Assembly (NCBI GenBank): GCA_029941135.1
Contig: JAPYRI010000018.1
Location: 1-39,744 of the forward strand
DNA: 39,744 nt
Direction: 5' to 3'
DNA from: Alphaproteobacteria bacterium
GTDB lineage: Bacteria; Pseudomonadota; Alphaproteobacteria; JAPYRI01
Position numbers and translations under genes: made by a program. Of this stretch, positions 26,172 through 35,132 are shown in pieces (within the stretch, counting starts at the first letter, position 1; the number at the start of each line of letters is the position of its first letter). A model generated the notes under the pieces. That model made no database searches and was not told the origin of the DNA. It saw only the letters and a program-made list of their open reading frames with translations.

Positions 26172-27428
26172 TCACGTATTCATGCTGTCGAAGAAATCGT
26201 CATTGCACTTAGTCTGCTTTAATTTGTCCAGCAGGAACTCCATCCCATCGGTTATGCCCATGGGGGACAGGATGCGCCGCAAGACCCACATTTTTGACAA
26301 TGTGGCTTTATCGACCAGCAATTCTTCCTTACGGGTTCCAGACTTAGCGATATCAATGGCCGGGAAACTGCGCTTGTCGGCCAGTTTGCGATCAAGAACG
26401 ATTTCCGAGTTGCCGGTACCTTTAAATTCTTCAAAGATCACCTCATCCATCCGGCTGCCGGTATCAATCAGAGCCGTCGCGATAATCGTCAGCGACCCGC
26501 CTTCTTCGATGTTGCGCGCCGCGCCGAAGAACCGTTTTGGCCGCTGCAGTGCGTTGGCATCAACACCACCGGTTAGCACTTTCCCCGATGAGGGCACGAT
26601 GGTGTTGTAAGCGCGCGCGAGACGTGTGATCGAATCCAACAAAATGACCACGTCCCGTTTGTGCTCAACTAAGCGTTTCGCTTTCTGAATGACCATCTCC
26701 GCCACTTGCACATGCCGGGTCGCGGGCTCGTCAAAAGTGGAACTGATCACCTCACCGTCTACCGAGCGCGACATATCGGTCACTTCTTCCGGCCGCTCGT
26801 CAATCAGCAGTACAATGACAAATACTTCCGGATGATTCTGGGTGATCGCATGGGCGACGTTTTGCAAGATCATGGTCTTGCCGGTACGTGGGGGCGCGAC
26901 AATCAACCCGCGCTGCCCCTTGCCTAGCGGTGAAATCAGATCAACCACCCGGCCGGACAGATCTTTGACCGCCGGATCATTCGGCTCAAGGATAAATCGA
27001 TCTTCCGGATAAAGCGGTGTCAAATTGTCAAAATGAACTTTGTGTTTGACCTTTTCCGGGTCTTCAAAATTGATCGAGCTGACTTTTAGGAGCGCAAAAT
27101 ATCGTTCGCCGTCCTTGGGCGCCCTAATTTCTCCCTCGACGGTATCGCCGGTGCGCAACCCAAATCGCCTGATCTGACTTGGACTGACATAAATGTCATC
27201 CGGGCCGGGCAAATAATTAGATTCGGGCGAGCGCAAAAAACCAAACCCATCTTGCAAGGTTTCTAATACGCCACCACCTGATACTTCATCGCCCTGATCT
27301 GCCAATTGCTTGAGGACAGCGAACATTATGTCCTGCTTGCGCATAGTACTGGCGTTTTCAATATTCAAATCTTCTGCAATGGTAAGAAGATCCGTGGATG
27401 CTTTACTTTTTAGTTCTTGTAAATTCAT
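26172..27428 (-). CDS. rho: transcription termination factor Rho
   Basis: Rho is the hexameric RNA helicase that ends transcription at C-rich rut sites. The protein has 418 aa, the usual size. The N-terminal domain starts [20 protein letters not shown], followed by the RNA-binding OSB fold with [20 protein letters not shown]. The ATPase core has the Walker A segment APPRTGKT (178-185) and [20 protein letters not shown], plus the Q-loop/R-loop region [11 protein letters not shown] and [23 protein letters not shown] 27428 is well placed. hemJ lies upstream on the same strand with a 281-base gap that forms the rho leader and holds a C14 tract in the transcript. Confidence 0.97.
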   Translation of the reverse strand: MNLQELKSKASTDLLTIAEDLNIENASTMRKQDIMFAVLKQLADQGDEVSGGGVLETLQDGFGFLRSPESNYLPGPDDIYVSPSQIRRFGLRTGDTVEGEIRAPKDGERYFALLKVSSINFEDPEKVKHKVHFDNLTPLYPEDRFILEPNDPAVKDLSGRVVDLISPLGKGQRGLIVAPPRTGKTMILQNVAHAITQNHPEVFVIVLLIDERPEEVTDMSRSVDGEVISSTFDEPATRHVQVAEMVIQKAKRLVEHKRDVVILLDSITRLARAYNTIVPSSGKVLTGGVDANALQRPKRFFGAARNIEEGGSLTIIATALIDTGSRMDEVIFEEFKGTGNSEIVLDRKLADKRSFPAIDIAKSGTRKEELLVDKATLSKMWVLRRILSPMGITDGMEFLLDKLKQTKCNDDFFDSMNT

Positions 27429-27459
27429 GGCAGACCTGCCGTCGAAAAAACTTGGTACA

Positions 27460-27473
27460 GGGGGGGGGGGGGG
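27460..27473. repeat. 14-base G homopolymer (C14 in the rho leader)
   Basis: Fourteen consecutive Gs on the + strand read as C14 in the rho transcript, ending 31 bases before the rho ATG. Rho binds C-rich RNA, so this could serve autoregulation, and the tract could also vary in length by slippage. Its exact length should be treated with caution because such runs are read poorly. Confidence 0.9.
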
Positions 27474-27542
27474 TGAAGTTCGTATTGGTATTTCCGGCAG
27501 AATACGGAACGCCCGTTATTGCTGCCCGAATGGTGATGCGCT

Positions 27543-27584
27543 ACCGAGGGGCACTAGGAATTTAAATTTTTGAGAAACCTCGGT
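27543..27584 (-). promoter_or_regulatory. inverted repeat in the rho leader
   Basis: ACCGAGG (27543-27549) and CCTCGGT (27578-27584) form a seven-base inverted repeat. The enclosed sequence contains the AT-rich palindrome AATTTAAATT. It lies about 115-157 bases upstream of rho and could fold in the leader RNA. No terminator-like T tract follows. Confidence 0.3.
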
Positions 27585-27709
27585 GACATGGTTTGGCTCC
27601 GAGCGGAACCTTTACTACGCTCGTCCAACATCAAGCAATTGAACCCACAAGTCAAATGGTGTTTTTGCGTCGTCCATGTCCCGCGCCTACCTTTATCGGG
27701 GGTCAGAGG

Positions 27710-28165
27710 CTAGAGAGGCCGGACAATCACCATAATAACGATGCCGATCATCAACAGTGTCGGCACCTCATTGACCAACCGATAAAACTTAGCACTGTGA
27801 CGGTTGTTGTCTTCGGCAAATTGCTGTTGCCAATTGGTCAGCATGAAATAGAAGATCTCCAGCAACACTAACATTCCGAGCTTCAACCACATCCAGTATT
27901 CGTCAGCAGGCACAGCGCCCGGCGCCGCCAGCATGAGAATGCCAAAAAACCATGAGGCGAACATTGCCGGCGTGGTGATCGCCTTCAATAACCGGCGCTC
28001 CATGATTTTGAAGGTTTCCGATTGCTCGGAGCCCGACACAACACCGCAATGATAAACAAACAATCTTGGCAGATAGAGCATCCCCGCCATCCAGGCGATC
28101 ACCGAGATCACATGCAGGGCCTTGAGCCAATCATACCAATCCCAGAGGAAATAGAGCTCCGACAT
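27710..28165 (-). CDS. hemJ: protoporphyrinogen oxidase HemJ
   Basis: HemJ oxidises protoporphyrinogen IX to protoporphyrin IX in the inner membrane. The protein has 151 aa with four hydrophobic segments: around residues 13-35 (ALHVISVIAWMAGMLYLP), 65-83 (AMFASWFFGILMLAA), 90-108 (WMWLKLGMLVLLEIFYFML) and the C-terminal LLMIGIVIMVIVRPL. Conserved His18 and Lys95 lie where the family has its invariant His and Lys. The context supports the call: it follows hemE and hemH on the same strand, 26 bases after the hemH stop, providing the step between their products. rho comes next. Confidence 0.93.
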   Translation of the reverse strand: MSELYFLWDWYDWLKALHVISVIAWMAGMLYLPRLFVYHCGVVSGSEQSETFKIMERRLLKAITTPAMFASWFFGILMLAAPGAVPADEYWMWLKLGMLVLLEIFYFMLTNWQQQFAEDNNRHSAKFYRLVNEVPTLLMIGIVIMVIVRPL

Positions 28166-28191
28166 GATGGATTAATGTTCTCCCTTGGCTG

Positions 28192-29286
28192 TCACCGGGC
28201 AAGCCGGGCCGGGCATTGATTATGATCCATTGGACAGTACCGATCTCCCGAGGCCGGGCAAATACGATTGGCGGCCGAGGCTTCCCCGGCTGCTGTTACC
28301 AAGCGCGCCAAGCTAGATATGTAATCTGCGTGGGTGCCCAAGGTTGGCACCCGCAAATATCCCGCCGCCCCATTTTGCTCGGCTAACTGTCGATATTCTA
28401 TATCCAATTCAACCAAGGTTTCCGAATGTTCGGAAACAAACGCAATGGGCGAGATAACCAGCCGTTTGCCGGCGGCAGCAGCCTCTGTAATGGCGTCATC
28501 CGTCGAGGGACCAATCCATTCCAACGGCCCAACCCGGCTTTGATAACAGACCCGCCAATCAAGATTATTCCAGCCGAATTGGTCCGACTGAAGACAGGCC
28601 ATGACCGCCGCAGCCGTTTGTTCGATCTGCCACTGATACGGATCACCGCGATCAACAATTTTTTTCGGCAACCCGTGGGCAGAAAAAAGGATCTGTACAT
28701 CGGGCAGGTTACGCGACTGGTCGGTGATTAAGGCGCGCATGGTTTCGTCTATTTTCTGTGCGTGGGCGCGCACAAAGAGGGGGTCCGTCGGGTAGCAACA
28801 GAGGGTCGCTGTCGGACAGCTCAAACCGGCAGAGCGGGAGAGCCGGTTCCATGCGGCGGCGGATGAGCCCGCGGTCGTCGACGAAAATTGAGGATACAGG
28901 GGCAAAAGAACCACGTGATCGGGCGCATAGGCCACCACTTGTTGGACTGCATCCTCGGTCAACGGAAACCAATAGCGCATGGCGACAAACACACGGGTGT
29001 GATTGACCCCCTGCACACAGGCCCTCTGTTCTTCTAATTTCCGCTCCAGCGCTTCGGCTTGGGCCTTGGTTTGCCCGAGCAAGGGCGAGCAGTTTCCCAT
29101 TTGCCGATATATATCTTGGGCAAACGGCGTTCGCCGCCGAGAAGCCAATTTTGCCACCAGCCAGCGCAAAGGGCCGGGCAACGATATTATTGCTGGGTCA
29201 TTGAACAGATTGAACAGAAAGGGCTGCACCGCCTCAAGGGAATCCGGTCCCCCCAAATTGAACAGAACCACGGCCGTTTTTGTCAT
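28192..29286 (-). CDS. hemH: ferrochelatase
   Basis: Ferrochelatase inserts iron into protoporphyrin IX, the last step of heme synthesis. The protein has 364 aa. It starts TKTAVVLFNLGGPDSLEAVQ and carries VFVAMRYWFPLTEDAVQQVV, LLPLYPQFSSTTAGSS, ILFSAHGLPKKIVDRGDPYQ (with the active-site His) and ISPIAFVSEHSETLVELDIE. The C-terminal tail has three cysteines in ICPASGDRYCPMDHNQCPAR. Some alphaproteobacterial ferrochelatases hold a [2Fe-2S] cluster with C-terminal cysteines, so this one may too. It starts 32 bases after hemE and precedes hemJ. Confidence 0.95.
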   Translation of the reverse strand: MTKTAVVLFNLGGPDSLEAVQPFLFNLFNDPAIISLPGPLRWLVAKLASRRRTPFAQDIYRQMGNCSPLLGQTKAQAEALERKLEEQRACVQGVNHTRVFVAMRYWFPLTEDAVQQVVAYAPDHVVLLPLYPQFSSTTAGSSAAAWNRLSRSAGLSCPTATLCCYPTDPLFVRAHAQKIDETMRALITDQSRNLPDVQILFSAHGLPKKIVDRGDPYQWQIEQTAAAVMACLQSDQFGWNNLDWRVCYQSRVGPLEWIGPSTDDAITEAAAAGKRLVISPIAFVSEHSETLVELDIEYRQLAEQNGAAGYLRVPTLGTHADYISSLARLVTAAGEASAANRICPASGDRYCPMDHNQCPARLAR

Positions 29287-29318
29287 GGCATTAACCCAAT
29301 TCCACGCACATGATCAGC

Positions 29319-30377
29319 TCACTGTCCGTCCTGGGACCGGACCAGGGAGACCAGTTCCGCAACATGTTCTGGCGGCGTTTCCGGAACAATGCCGTGGCCC
29401 AGATTAAAAATATGCGGCCCGCCTGCAAGCGCCGCAAAAATCTTATCAGTTTCAGATTTGAGGATGTCGCCACCAGCGACCAAAGCCAGTGGATCCAGGT
29501 TGCCCTGGACGGCAATCTTCTTCTGCAGGTTTTTAGCGGCCCAGGCCAACGATAGCCCGGTATCGATGCTCACACCGTTAACCCCGGTCGCCTCTACATA
29601 GTCGCCATATAGGGGTCCGGCACCGCGGGGAAAGCCGATGATTGGCACGTCCGGTCGGGCAGCCTTAACCTGGCGAATTAGATCAGCGGTGGGTTGAATG
29701 CACCATCGATTGAACTGGCTGGGTGGCAAGTTTCCCGCCCAAGTGTCGAAGAGTTGCAGAACCTCCGCACCTGCGTCTACTTGGGCAATCAAATATTCCG
29801 CGGTCGCATCGACCAACAATTGGATCAATACATCAAAGCCAATCGGATCTGTATAGGCCCATGATTTTGCTGCCGCTTGATTAGGTGATCCCCGGCCTTC
29901 TACCATGTACGTCGCCACAGTCCACGGTGCCCCAGCAAAGCCAATCAAAGTCATTGGAGGGGGCAATCTTTGCGCCAACTGCCGCAAGGTCTCATACACT
30001 GGAGCTAATTTCTGATGGAGACCTTCGGTGTTTAGTCCCGCCAATGCGTCACGGCCCCGAACAGGCTCTAGGACAGGCCCTTCGCCTTCTCGGAACGCCA
30101 CATTTTGACCCAGTGCGTCCGGGATGAGTAAAATATCTGCAAACATGATCGCGGCGTCTAAGTCGTATCGGCGTAAGGGTTGAAGCGTTACCTCGACCGC
30201 CAGCTCGGGTGTGTAGCACAGATCGAGAAAATCCCTAGCTTTGCTTCTGGTCTGTCGATATTCAGGTAGATAACGGCCCGCTTGGCGCATCAGCCAAAGC
30301 GGCGTGCGTGTCGGTTCAAGCCCTGATAAAACATCAAGCAAGGGTTTGCGAAGCGGTACTTTATCTTCTGAAATCAA
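29319..30377 (-). CDS. hemE: uroporphyrinogen decarboxylase
   Basis: HemE decarboxylates the four acetate groups of uroporphyrinogen III to give coproporphyrinogen III. The protein has 352 aa. Signatures are TPLWLMRQAGRYLPEYRQTR near the N-terminus, AAIMFADILLIPDALGQNV with the catalytic Asp, GFAGAPWTVATYMVEGRGS and FNLGHGIVPETPPEHVAELV. No ATG fits the start; TTG 30377 is used because GAGG lies eight bases upstream and the next residues already align with the family. Its promoter must lie in the probable oriC. hemE-hemH-hemJ run in one direction with short gaps. Confidence 0.95.
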   Translation of the reverse strand: MISEDKVPLRKPLLDVLSGLEPTRTPLWLMRQAGRYLPEYRQTRSKARDFLDLCYTPELAVEVTLQPLRRYDLDAAIMFADILLIPDALGQNVAFREGEGPVLEPVRGRDALAGLNTEGLHQKLAPVYETLRQLAQRLPPPMTLIGFAGAPWTVATYMVEGRGSPNQAAAKSWAYTDPIGFDVLIQLLVDATAEYLIAQVDAGAEVLQLFDTWAGNLPPSQFNRWCIQPTADLIRQVKAARPDVPIIGFPRGAGPLYGDYVEATGVNGVSIDTGLSLAWAAKNLQKKIAVQGNLDPLALVAGGDILKSETDKIFAALAGGPHIFNLGHGIVPETPPEHVAELVSLVRSQDGQ

Positions 30378-30797
30378 TGAAAAAGCCTCGCCAAAAAAGT
30401 ATCCCTAAAATCCTCTACTATATTCTTTCTATTAAGAAAATAGTAGTTGTTAGTGGATCCCTGTGAATATCGGGGATGATTTATTATCCCCAACTTTTTC
30501 ATAGTCCGGCGGCAGAATACCATGCGATCGAGTTTATGTGCGCCATTCTGTGGGCAACCGATAATGAACAAACATTTCTGCCTGAAACACCACATGTGAA
30601 TACCGGTAACAACCAGGGAGTAGTCGGCAAGGGCATGAGTTATACCCGCTAATCTGGAACCGATACGTCAGTGTCCCCCGGAGGAAACACTTGGGTAGAA
30701 TACGTGCATAAATATGAACAAATATTTTCGAGTTTTGACCATGGTCGGTTTATTCTCACTATTCACAGATTTCCCCAGGACCGGGGAGTTGCTTTGA
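30378..30797. other. oriC: probable chromosomal replication origin (oriC)
   Basis: This 420-base gap lies between divergent hemE and an RP001-type PPDK regulator gene. In Caulobacter crescentus and Rickettsia the origin lies between these same genes. The sequence is AT-richer than its surroundings and has four DnaA-box-like sites, each with one mismatch to TTATNCACA: 30462-30470 (complement), 30484-30492, 30595-30603 (complement) and 30759-30767. A 13-base imperfect inverted repeat (30415-30446) and a GGGGAT/ATCCCC pair (30472-30491) lie on the hemE side. No perfect DnaA box and no CtrA site (TTAA-N7-TTAA) was seen. No coding frame here is convincing. Confidence 0.7.
30415..30446. repeat. AT-rich inverted repeat in the probable oriC
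   Basis: CTACTATATTCTT (30415-30427) pairs with AAGAAAATAGTAG (30434-30446) at 12 of 13 positions across a six-base loop. It could form a cruciform at an unwinding element, or a hairpin in the hemE leader RNA, 38 bases upstream of the hemE start. Confidence 0.6.
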
Positions 30798-31682
30798 GTG
30801 GATGTGGTTATGGAAGATACTCTCCCAACAGATCTTAATGCTGCCAAAGACGAACCGACGGCAAAGCAGTTTCATCTTCATCTAGTATCGGACTCGACCG
30901 GCGAAACATTAGACGCGGTTGCGAAAGCAGCGCTGGTTCAGTTTGAAGGGGTGCGTCCAATTCTTCATCCGTGGTCGTCGGTACGTAGTCTCGGGCAAGT
31001 GGAGAGGGTGCTTCAGGAAGTTAAGGTTACATCTGGTATTGTTATCTTTACCCTGGTGAAAACCGAATTGCGGGATGCTCTCATGGAGGGATGCAACAAA
31101 CTGCAGACGCCGTGTGTGCCGGTACTCGACCCAATCATCGGGGCTCTGGGAACTTTCCTTGGCGTGGAAAGCCAGCATCGGCCAGGCCTTCAGCATGCCA
31201 TGAATGAAGATTATTTTGGCCGCTTGGAGGCCATGAAATTTACCATTGAACATGATGACGGGCAAAACCCAGAAGATTTGGACTTGGCCGACATCGTGCT
31301 CATCGGGGTTTCGCGAACGACCAAAACCCCAACATCCATCTATTTGGCGAACCGCGGTTTTCGGACCGCGAATATTCCTATCGTTCCCGATTGTCCTTTA
31401 CCCCGTCAATTGGAGGAACTCGGCGCCAACATTCAGGTCGTGGGTTTGATTATCAGTCCTGATCGTCTGGTGCCCGTGCGGCGCAGCCGGTTACTGTCGT
31501 TGCGGCAGGAAGATACCGATTACGTGGATCCCGAGCGGGTTCGGGACGAGGTGAACTATGCGCGGCGACTGTTTTCCCGCAAGTCGTGGCCGGTTATTGA
31601 CGTGACCCGGCGCTCAATTGAGGAGACGGCAGCAGAAGTGATCAATCTGCGCGCCCGCCGGGCGGAAAGCGGCAATGTCTGA
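30798..31682 (+). CDS. PEP synthase / pyruvate phosphate dikinase regulatory protein (DUF299, RP001 type)
   Basis: This bifunctional kinase/pyrophosphorylase reversibly phosphorylates a threonine of pyruvate phosphate dikinase or PEP synthase. The protein has 294 aa from GTG 30798, nine bases after GGGGAG; ATG 30810 is an alternative. The family start FHLHLVSDSTGETLDAVAKA is clear, and the P-loop-like nucleotide site is VLIGVSRTTKTPTSIYLANR. RPGLQHAMNEDYFGRLEAMK and NYARRLFSRKSWPVIDVTRR are also family signatures. It is the homologue of the gene next to oriC in Rickettsia. It overlaps maf by eight bases. Confidence 0.94.
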   Translation: MDVVMEDTLPTDLNAAKDEPTAKQFHLHLVSDSTGETLDAVAKAALVQFEGVRPILHPWSSVRSLGQVERVLQEVKVTSGIVIFTLVKTELRDALMEGCNKLQTPCVPVLDPIIGALGTFLGVESQHRPGLQHAMNEDYFGRLEAMKFTIEHDDGQNPEDLDLADIVLIGVSRTTKTPTSIYLANRGFRTANIPIVPDCPLPRQLEELGANIQVVGLIISPDRLVPVRRSRLLSLRQEDTDYVDPERVRDEVNYARRLFSRKSWPVIDVTRRSIEETAAEVINLRARRAESGNV

Positions 31683-32280
31683 AATCCACCATCAATTGTG
31701 CCTCGCCTCGGCAAGTATTGTACGGGCCCGTTTGCTGCGTGCAGCCGGCGGTGATTTTGTTACCGACCCGGCGGATATTGACGAAGCGTGCGTGAAAAAT
31801 ACCTATAAACCATATCCCGACAAGCCGCCTCTGGCGGCGGCGCTGGCGGAACAAAAAGCCTTGCATGTGACGGCTCGATGGCCGCATTCGTTGGTTTTGG
31901 GCGCAGACCAGACCCTCGTCTGTGACGGCCAGGCCTTCGATAAACCAGACAACCTTGAAGCGGCACGGGAGATGCTTTCCTATCTTCGGGGTCGCCGACA
32001 TACGTTGACGGCAGCCGTGTGTGTGGTGCGCGATCAAGAAACGTTATGGCAATATCATGCGGAAGCTACGCTGGAGATGCGGGCATTTTCCGACCGCTTT
32101 CTCGACGAGTATCTCGCCCAGGCGGGAGAGAGAGAGTTGAGTGGCGTCGGCGCCTATCGGCTCGAAGATAAAGGCGTCCAGCTTTTCAGCGCGGTCGAAG
32201 GAGACTACTTTACCATATTGGGATTGCCGTTAATCCCAGTTTTGAACTTCATGCGGTGCGAGGGAGTAATGGCCACGTGA
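31675..32280 (+). CDS. maf: Maf-family nucleotide pyrophosphatase
   Basis: Maf proteins hydrolyse non-canonical or damaged nucleoside triphosphates. The protein has 201 aa. The N-terminal LCLASASIVRARLLRAAG is the family start (usually S-x-S-x-R-R-x-L-L). VLGADQTLVCDGQAFDKPDN holds the active-site Asp, and LSYLRGRRHTLTAAVCVV, GVGAYRLEDKGVQLFSAVEG and DYFTILGLPLIPVLNFM follow. It starts inside the end of the PPDK regulator and overlaps aroE by four bases, so the run is probably one transcript. Confidence 0.94.
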   Translation: MSEIHHQLCLASASIVRARLLRAAGGDFVTDPADIDEACVKNTYKPYPDKPPLAAALAEQKALHVTARWPHSLVLGADQTLVCDGQAFDKPDNLEAAREMLSYLRGRRHTLTAAVCVVRDQETLWQYHAEATLEMRAFSDRFLDEYLAQAGERELSGVGAYRLEDKGVQLFSAVEGDYFTILGLPLIPVLNFMRCEGVMAT

Positions 32281-33146
32281 CCCTATCAGGTAAATCCCGG
32301 ATTGCCGGTATATTGGGCTGGCCGGTATCCCACTCTTTATCGCCGCGAGTGCACGGCTTCTGGTTGCGCGAGCACGGCATTGATGGCGCTTATATCCCCT
32401 TGCCCGTGGATCCTAAAAACTTTGCGGTGGCGGTGCGCGCGCTCCCCCAATTGGGTTTTCGGGGCGCAAACGTAACCGTACCCCACAAAGAAGCAGCGTT
32501 TAGGGCGGTTGATGTGGTTGACCCAATGGCCGAGCGCCTGGGCACGGTCAACACAATTGTTGTGACCGAAACCGGCAAACTCGAGGGCCGGAGTACCGAT
32601 GGCTACGGATTTATGGAAAACCTTTACGCCGCTGAAACCGGCTGGAGGGCCAACTCGGGTGCGGCCATGGTGCTGGGGGCCGGGGGCGCCGCACGGGCTG
32701 TGGTTGCGGCTTTACTGGAGGCGGGCGTGAACGAGGTACGGGTGAGCAATCGCACGTGTGCGCGGGCGGAAGCCATCGCCTCAGAGTTCGCCCACATGGC
32801 TGCGGGCGAGATCACCGTTGTCCCCTGGGAGGCATGCGCGGTGGGGCTGGAGAACGCAGCGCTTTTGGTTAACACGACAACGCTGGGCATGATTGGTCAC
32901 CCGGCACTGTATTTGCCTTTGGGCACCCTGCCGCTTTCCGCCACGGTCATGGATATTGTTTACACACCCCTCGAGACCGAACTCCTGGCGGCAGCCCGCG
33001 CGCGAGGGAACCCGGTAGTTGATGGGCTGGGCATGCTGCTCCACCAGGCCCGCGCGGGATTTGCCGCGTGGTTTGGTGTGGAGCCGCAAGTGACCGCAGA
33101 TCTGCGGCGCTTTGTCTTGGACGACTTGGAAGGTCCGGCCGCATGA
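32277..33146 (+). CDS. aroE: shikimate dehydrogenase
   Basis: AroE reduces 3-dehydroshikimate to shikimate with NADPH in aromatic amino-acid synthesis. From GTG 32277, whose GTGA overlaps the maf stop and follows GGGAG, the protein has 289 aa; GTG 32256 would add seven residues. The shikimate site is [17 protein letters not shown] and [12 protein letters not shown] with the catalytic Lys, plus STDGYGF with its Asp partner. The NADP site is [20 protein letters not shown] with [34 protein letters not shown] closes the protein. It overlaps coaE by four bases. Confidence 0.95.
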   Translation: MTLSGKSRIAGILGWPVSHSLSPRVHGFWLREHGIDGAYIPLPVDPKNFAVAVRALPQLGFRGANVTVPHKEAAFRAVDVVDPMAERLGTVNTIVVTETGKLEGRSTDGYGFMENLYAAETGWRANSGAAMVLGAGGAARAVVAALLEAGVNEVRVSNRTCARAEAIASEFAHMAAGEITVVPWEACAVGLENAALLVNTTTLGMIGHPALYLPLGTLPLSATVMDIVYTPLETELLAAARARGNPVVDGLGMLLHQARAGFAAWFGVEPQVTADLRRFVLDDLEGPAA

Positions 33147-33760
33147 TTGTTCTAGGCATGACGGGGTCTATTGGGATGGGTAAAACTGAAACCGCACACA
33201 TGTTCCGCGCACTTGGGGTGCCGGTCTATGATGCCGATCAGGCGGTGCATGATCTTTATAAAAAGGGTGGCGCCGGCGTCGATCCCATTGAACAAACATT
33301 CCCCGGTGTGTGCGTCGACGGGGCCATCGACCGGGAGCGCCTAAGCGCCCAGGTGATGAACGATGCGGCCGCATTCCGCAAATTGGAGCAGATTATTCAC
33401 CCCTTGGTGCGCACCGATCAGAAATCGTTCATGGCGGAACTAATTGCCGACCATGTGCCGCTGGTTGTTTTGGATGTGCCGCTTTTGTTTGAGGGCGGCG
33501 GTCATGCGGCCTGTGATCGGGTGGTTGTTGTGAGTGCGCCCGCGGCGGTTCAGCGGCAGCGCGTCTTGGCGCGACCGGGCATGAGCGAAGAGAAATTTAA
33601 TACCATCCTCAGCCGGCAGACTCCGGATGCGGAAAAGCGTGCACGCGCCGATTTCATCATTGAAACCGACCGCGGTCTCATGGATGCCGCCCGGCAAGTT
33701 GCAGCGATTGTTGCCCAGTTAACGGGTCACGAAGCCACTTCCGATAGGCAGGATTTATAA
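33143..33760 (+). CDS. coaE: dephospho-CoA kinase
   Basis: CoaE phosphorylates the 3'-hydroxyl of dephospho-CoA, the last step of coenzyme A synthesis. From ATG 33143, which overlaps the aroE stop as ATGA, the protein has 205 aa; the open frame upstream to 33068 is inside aroE. The P-loop is [60 protein letters not shown] and the Arg-rich lid [20 protein letters not shown] are standard. The C-terminal FIIETDRGL is typical. dnaQ starts 12 bases downstream. Confidence 0.95.
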   Translation: MIVLGMTGSIGMGKTETAHMFRALGVPVYDADQAVHDLYKKGGAGVDPIEQTFPGVCVDGAIDRERLSAQVMNDAAAFRKLEQIIHPLVRTDQKSFMAELIADHVPLVVLDVPLLFEGGGHAACDRVVVVSAPAAVQRQRVLARPGMSEEKFNTILSRQTPDAEKRARADFIIETDRGLMDAARQVAAIVAQLTGHEATSDRQDL

Positions 33761-33772
33761 AGGGCAAAGTCC

Positions 33773-34441
33773 ATGCGCGAGATCGTATTAGACACGGAAA
33801 CCACGGGCCTGGACCCGCGCAGCGGCGACCGCATTGTCGAGATCGGCTGTTTTGAGGTGATCAATCACGTGGCCACCGGAGAAAATTACCATTGCTACAT
33901 AAATCCCCAGCGCGACATGCCTGAAGCAGCCTATGCGGTGCATAAATTGAGCGAAGAGTTTTTGCGCGGCCATCCGGTGTTCGCCGACGTGGTCGACGAT
34001 TTTCTTGCCTTTATCGGCGAGTCGCCCCTGGTCATCCACAACGCCGAATTTGACATGAAATTTATCAATGCCGAATTGGACCGGCTGGACCGCCCGATAA
34101 TCCCCATGTCCCAATCCATCGATACACTCGCGATGGCGCGGCGCAAGTTTCCCGGCGCGGCGGCGAGCCTCGATGCTTTATGCCGACGCTTTAATATAAA
34201 TTTGGCGGACCGCACCCAGCACGGCGCCTTGTTGGACGCGCGCTTGCTGGCCGAGGTTTACATGGAATTGTCTGGCGGGCGGCAGCCCGACCTGGGGTTG
34301 GCAACGGCGGCAAGCGAACACTCGAACGCACCCGTCACCCGCATAGCGCGGCCCCCGCGACCGCATGCGCCGACGGCGACCGAACTCGCAGCCCACGAGG
34401 CTTTTGTTGAAACCCTGCCGGACGCTGTCTGGAAACGCTAG
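33773..34441 (+). CDS. dnaQ: DNA polymerase III epsilon subunit (proofreading exonuclease)
   Basis: DnaQ is the 3'-5' exonuclease of the replicase. The protein has 222 aa. The DEDDh motifs are intact: Asp7/Glu9 in IVLDTETTGLDPRSGDRIVE, the ExoII segment LVIHNAEFDMKFINAEL, and ExoIII with its His and Asp in RTQHGALLDARLLAEVYMEL. A flexible Pro/Ala-rich stretch precedes the C-terminal FVETLPDAVWKR, the alpha-binding tail. The maf-aroE-coaE-dnaQ order is conserved in alphaproteobacteria. It converges with secB. Confidence 0.96.
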   Translation: MREIVLDTETTGLDPRSGDRIVEIGCFEVINHVATGENYHCYINPQRDMPEAAYAVHKLSEEFLRGHPVFADVVDDFLAFIGESPLVIHNAEFDMKFINAELDRLDRPIIPMSQSIDTLAMARRKFPGAAASLDALCRRFNINLADRTQHGALLDARLLAEVYMELSGGRQPDLGLATAASEHSNAPVTRIARPPRPHAPTATELAAHEAFVETLPDAVWKR

Positions 34442-34471
34442 GCCGGCACGCGCCGTTCGACTATCTGCGGA

Positions 34472-35044
34472 TTAATTAGTGCCGCCATTATTTTTGCTGT
34501 TGTTGTCTTCTGCAACCGTTATGGTGGCGGCGTCACCGGCATCTTCGCCTTTCTCTTGCCGTTCAGCTATCCGTTGCTGGTAAAGGCCAACAAAATCAAT
34601 TGGATCAAGCATTAACGGCGGAAAACCGCCGTCGCGCGTGGTGTCGGCCAGTACCCGCCGAGCGAATGGAAATAACATCCGCGGGCATTCAATCAGGCAC
34701 ACCGCCTCAAGTTGGTCTGCTGGGACGTTCTTGATACCGAATAATCCGGTGTACACAAGCTCGGCGACAAAGGCGACTTTCTCTCCCTGAGTGGCTTTGG
34801 CGGAGAATTTAAGATCGATTTCAAAAACTTCCTCAGCCATACGATTGGCCTGCAAATCGACAGCCACATCGATTTTAGGTTGCTCTTTTGCCTGAAACGA
34901 AGCTGGCGCATTCGGATTCTCGAATGACAGATCTTTTATGTATTGGCCCAACACGGCCAATTGCGGCGGGGTGTTCTGCTGTTCTTGCTCATCTCCACCA
35001 TCTGCACCTGCAAGGGCTTTGGGGTCATCGGTCTCGTCTGACAT
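34472..35044 (-). CDS. secB: protein-export chaperone SecB
   Basis: SecB keeps preproteins unfolded and hands them to SecA. The protein has 190 aa. The core follows the family: LAVLGQYIKDLSFENPNAPA, VAVDLQANRMAEEVFEIDLK, AFVAELVYTGLFGIKNVPAD, CLIECPRMLFPFARRVLADT and GGFPPLMLDPIDFVGLYQQR. The N-terminal 25 residues are acidic and Gln-rich. The C-terminal tail (EDAGDAATITVAEDNNSKNN) is longer and more polar than in enterobacteria, as is common in alphaproteobacteria. fxsA lies 88 bases upstream on the same strand. Confidence 0.96.
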   Translation of the reverse strand: MSDETDDPKALAGADGGDEQEQQNTPPQLAVLGQYIKDLSFENPNAPASFQAKEQPKIDVAVDLQANRMAEEVFEIDLKFSAKATQGEKVAFVAELVYTGLFGIKNVPADQLEAVCLIECPRMLFPFARRVLADTTRDGGFPPLMLDPIDFVGLYQQRIAERQEKGEDAGDAATITVAEDNNSKNNGGTN

Positions 35045-35132
35045 TGGGGAATCCTCACCTGAAATTGCCCGGTGTGGCTATCATGTATGGGGGGGCCGCA
35101 CAAGCGGCGAGCGCGCTGGTTGAGAGGGCGAC

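Noticed and set aside
30374-30595. 73-aa minus-strand open frame in the hemE/PPDK-regulator gap
   Set aside because: It lies in the probable oriC, overlaps hemE and has no family resemblance.
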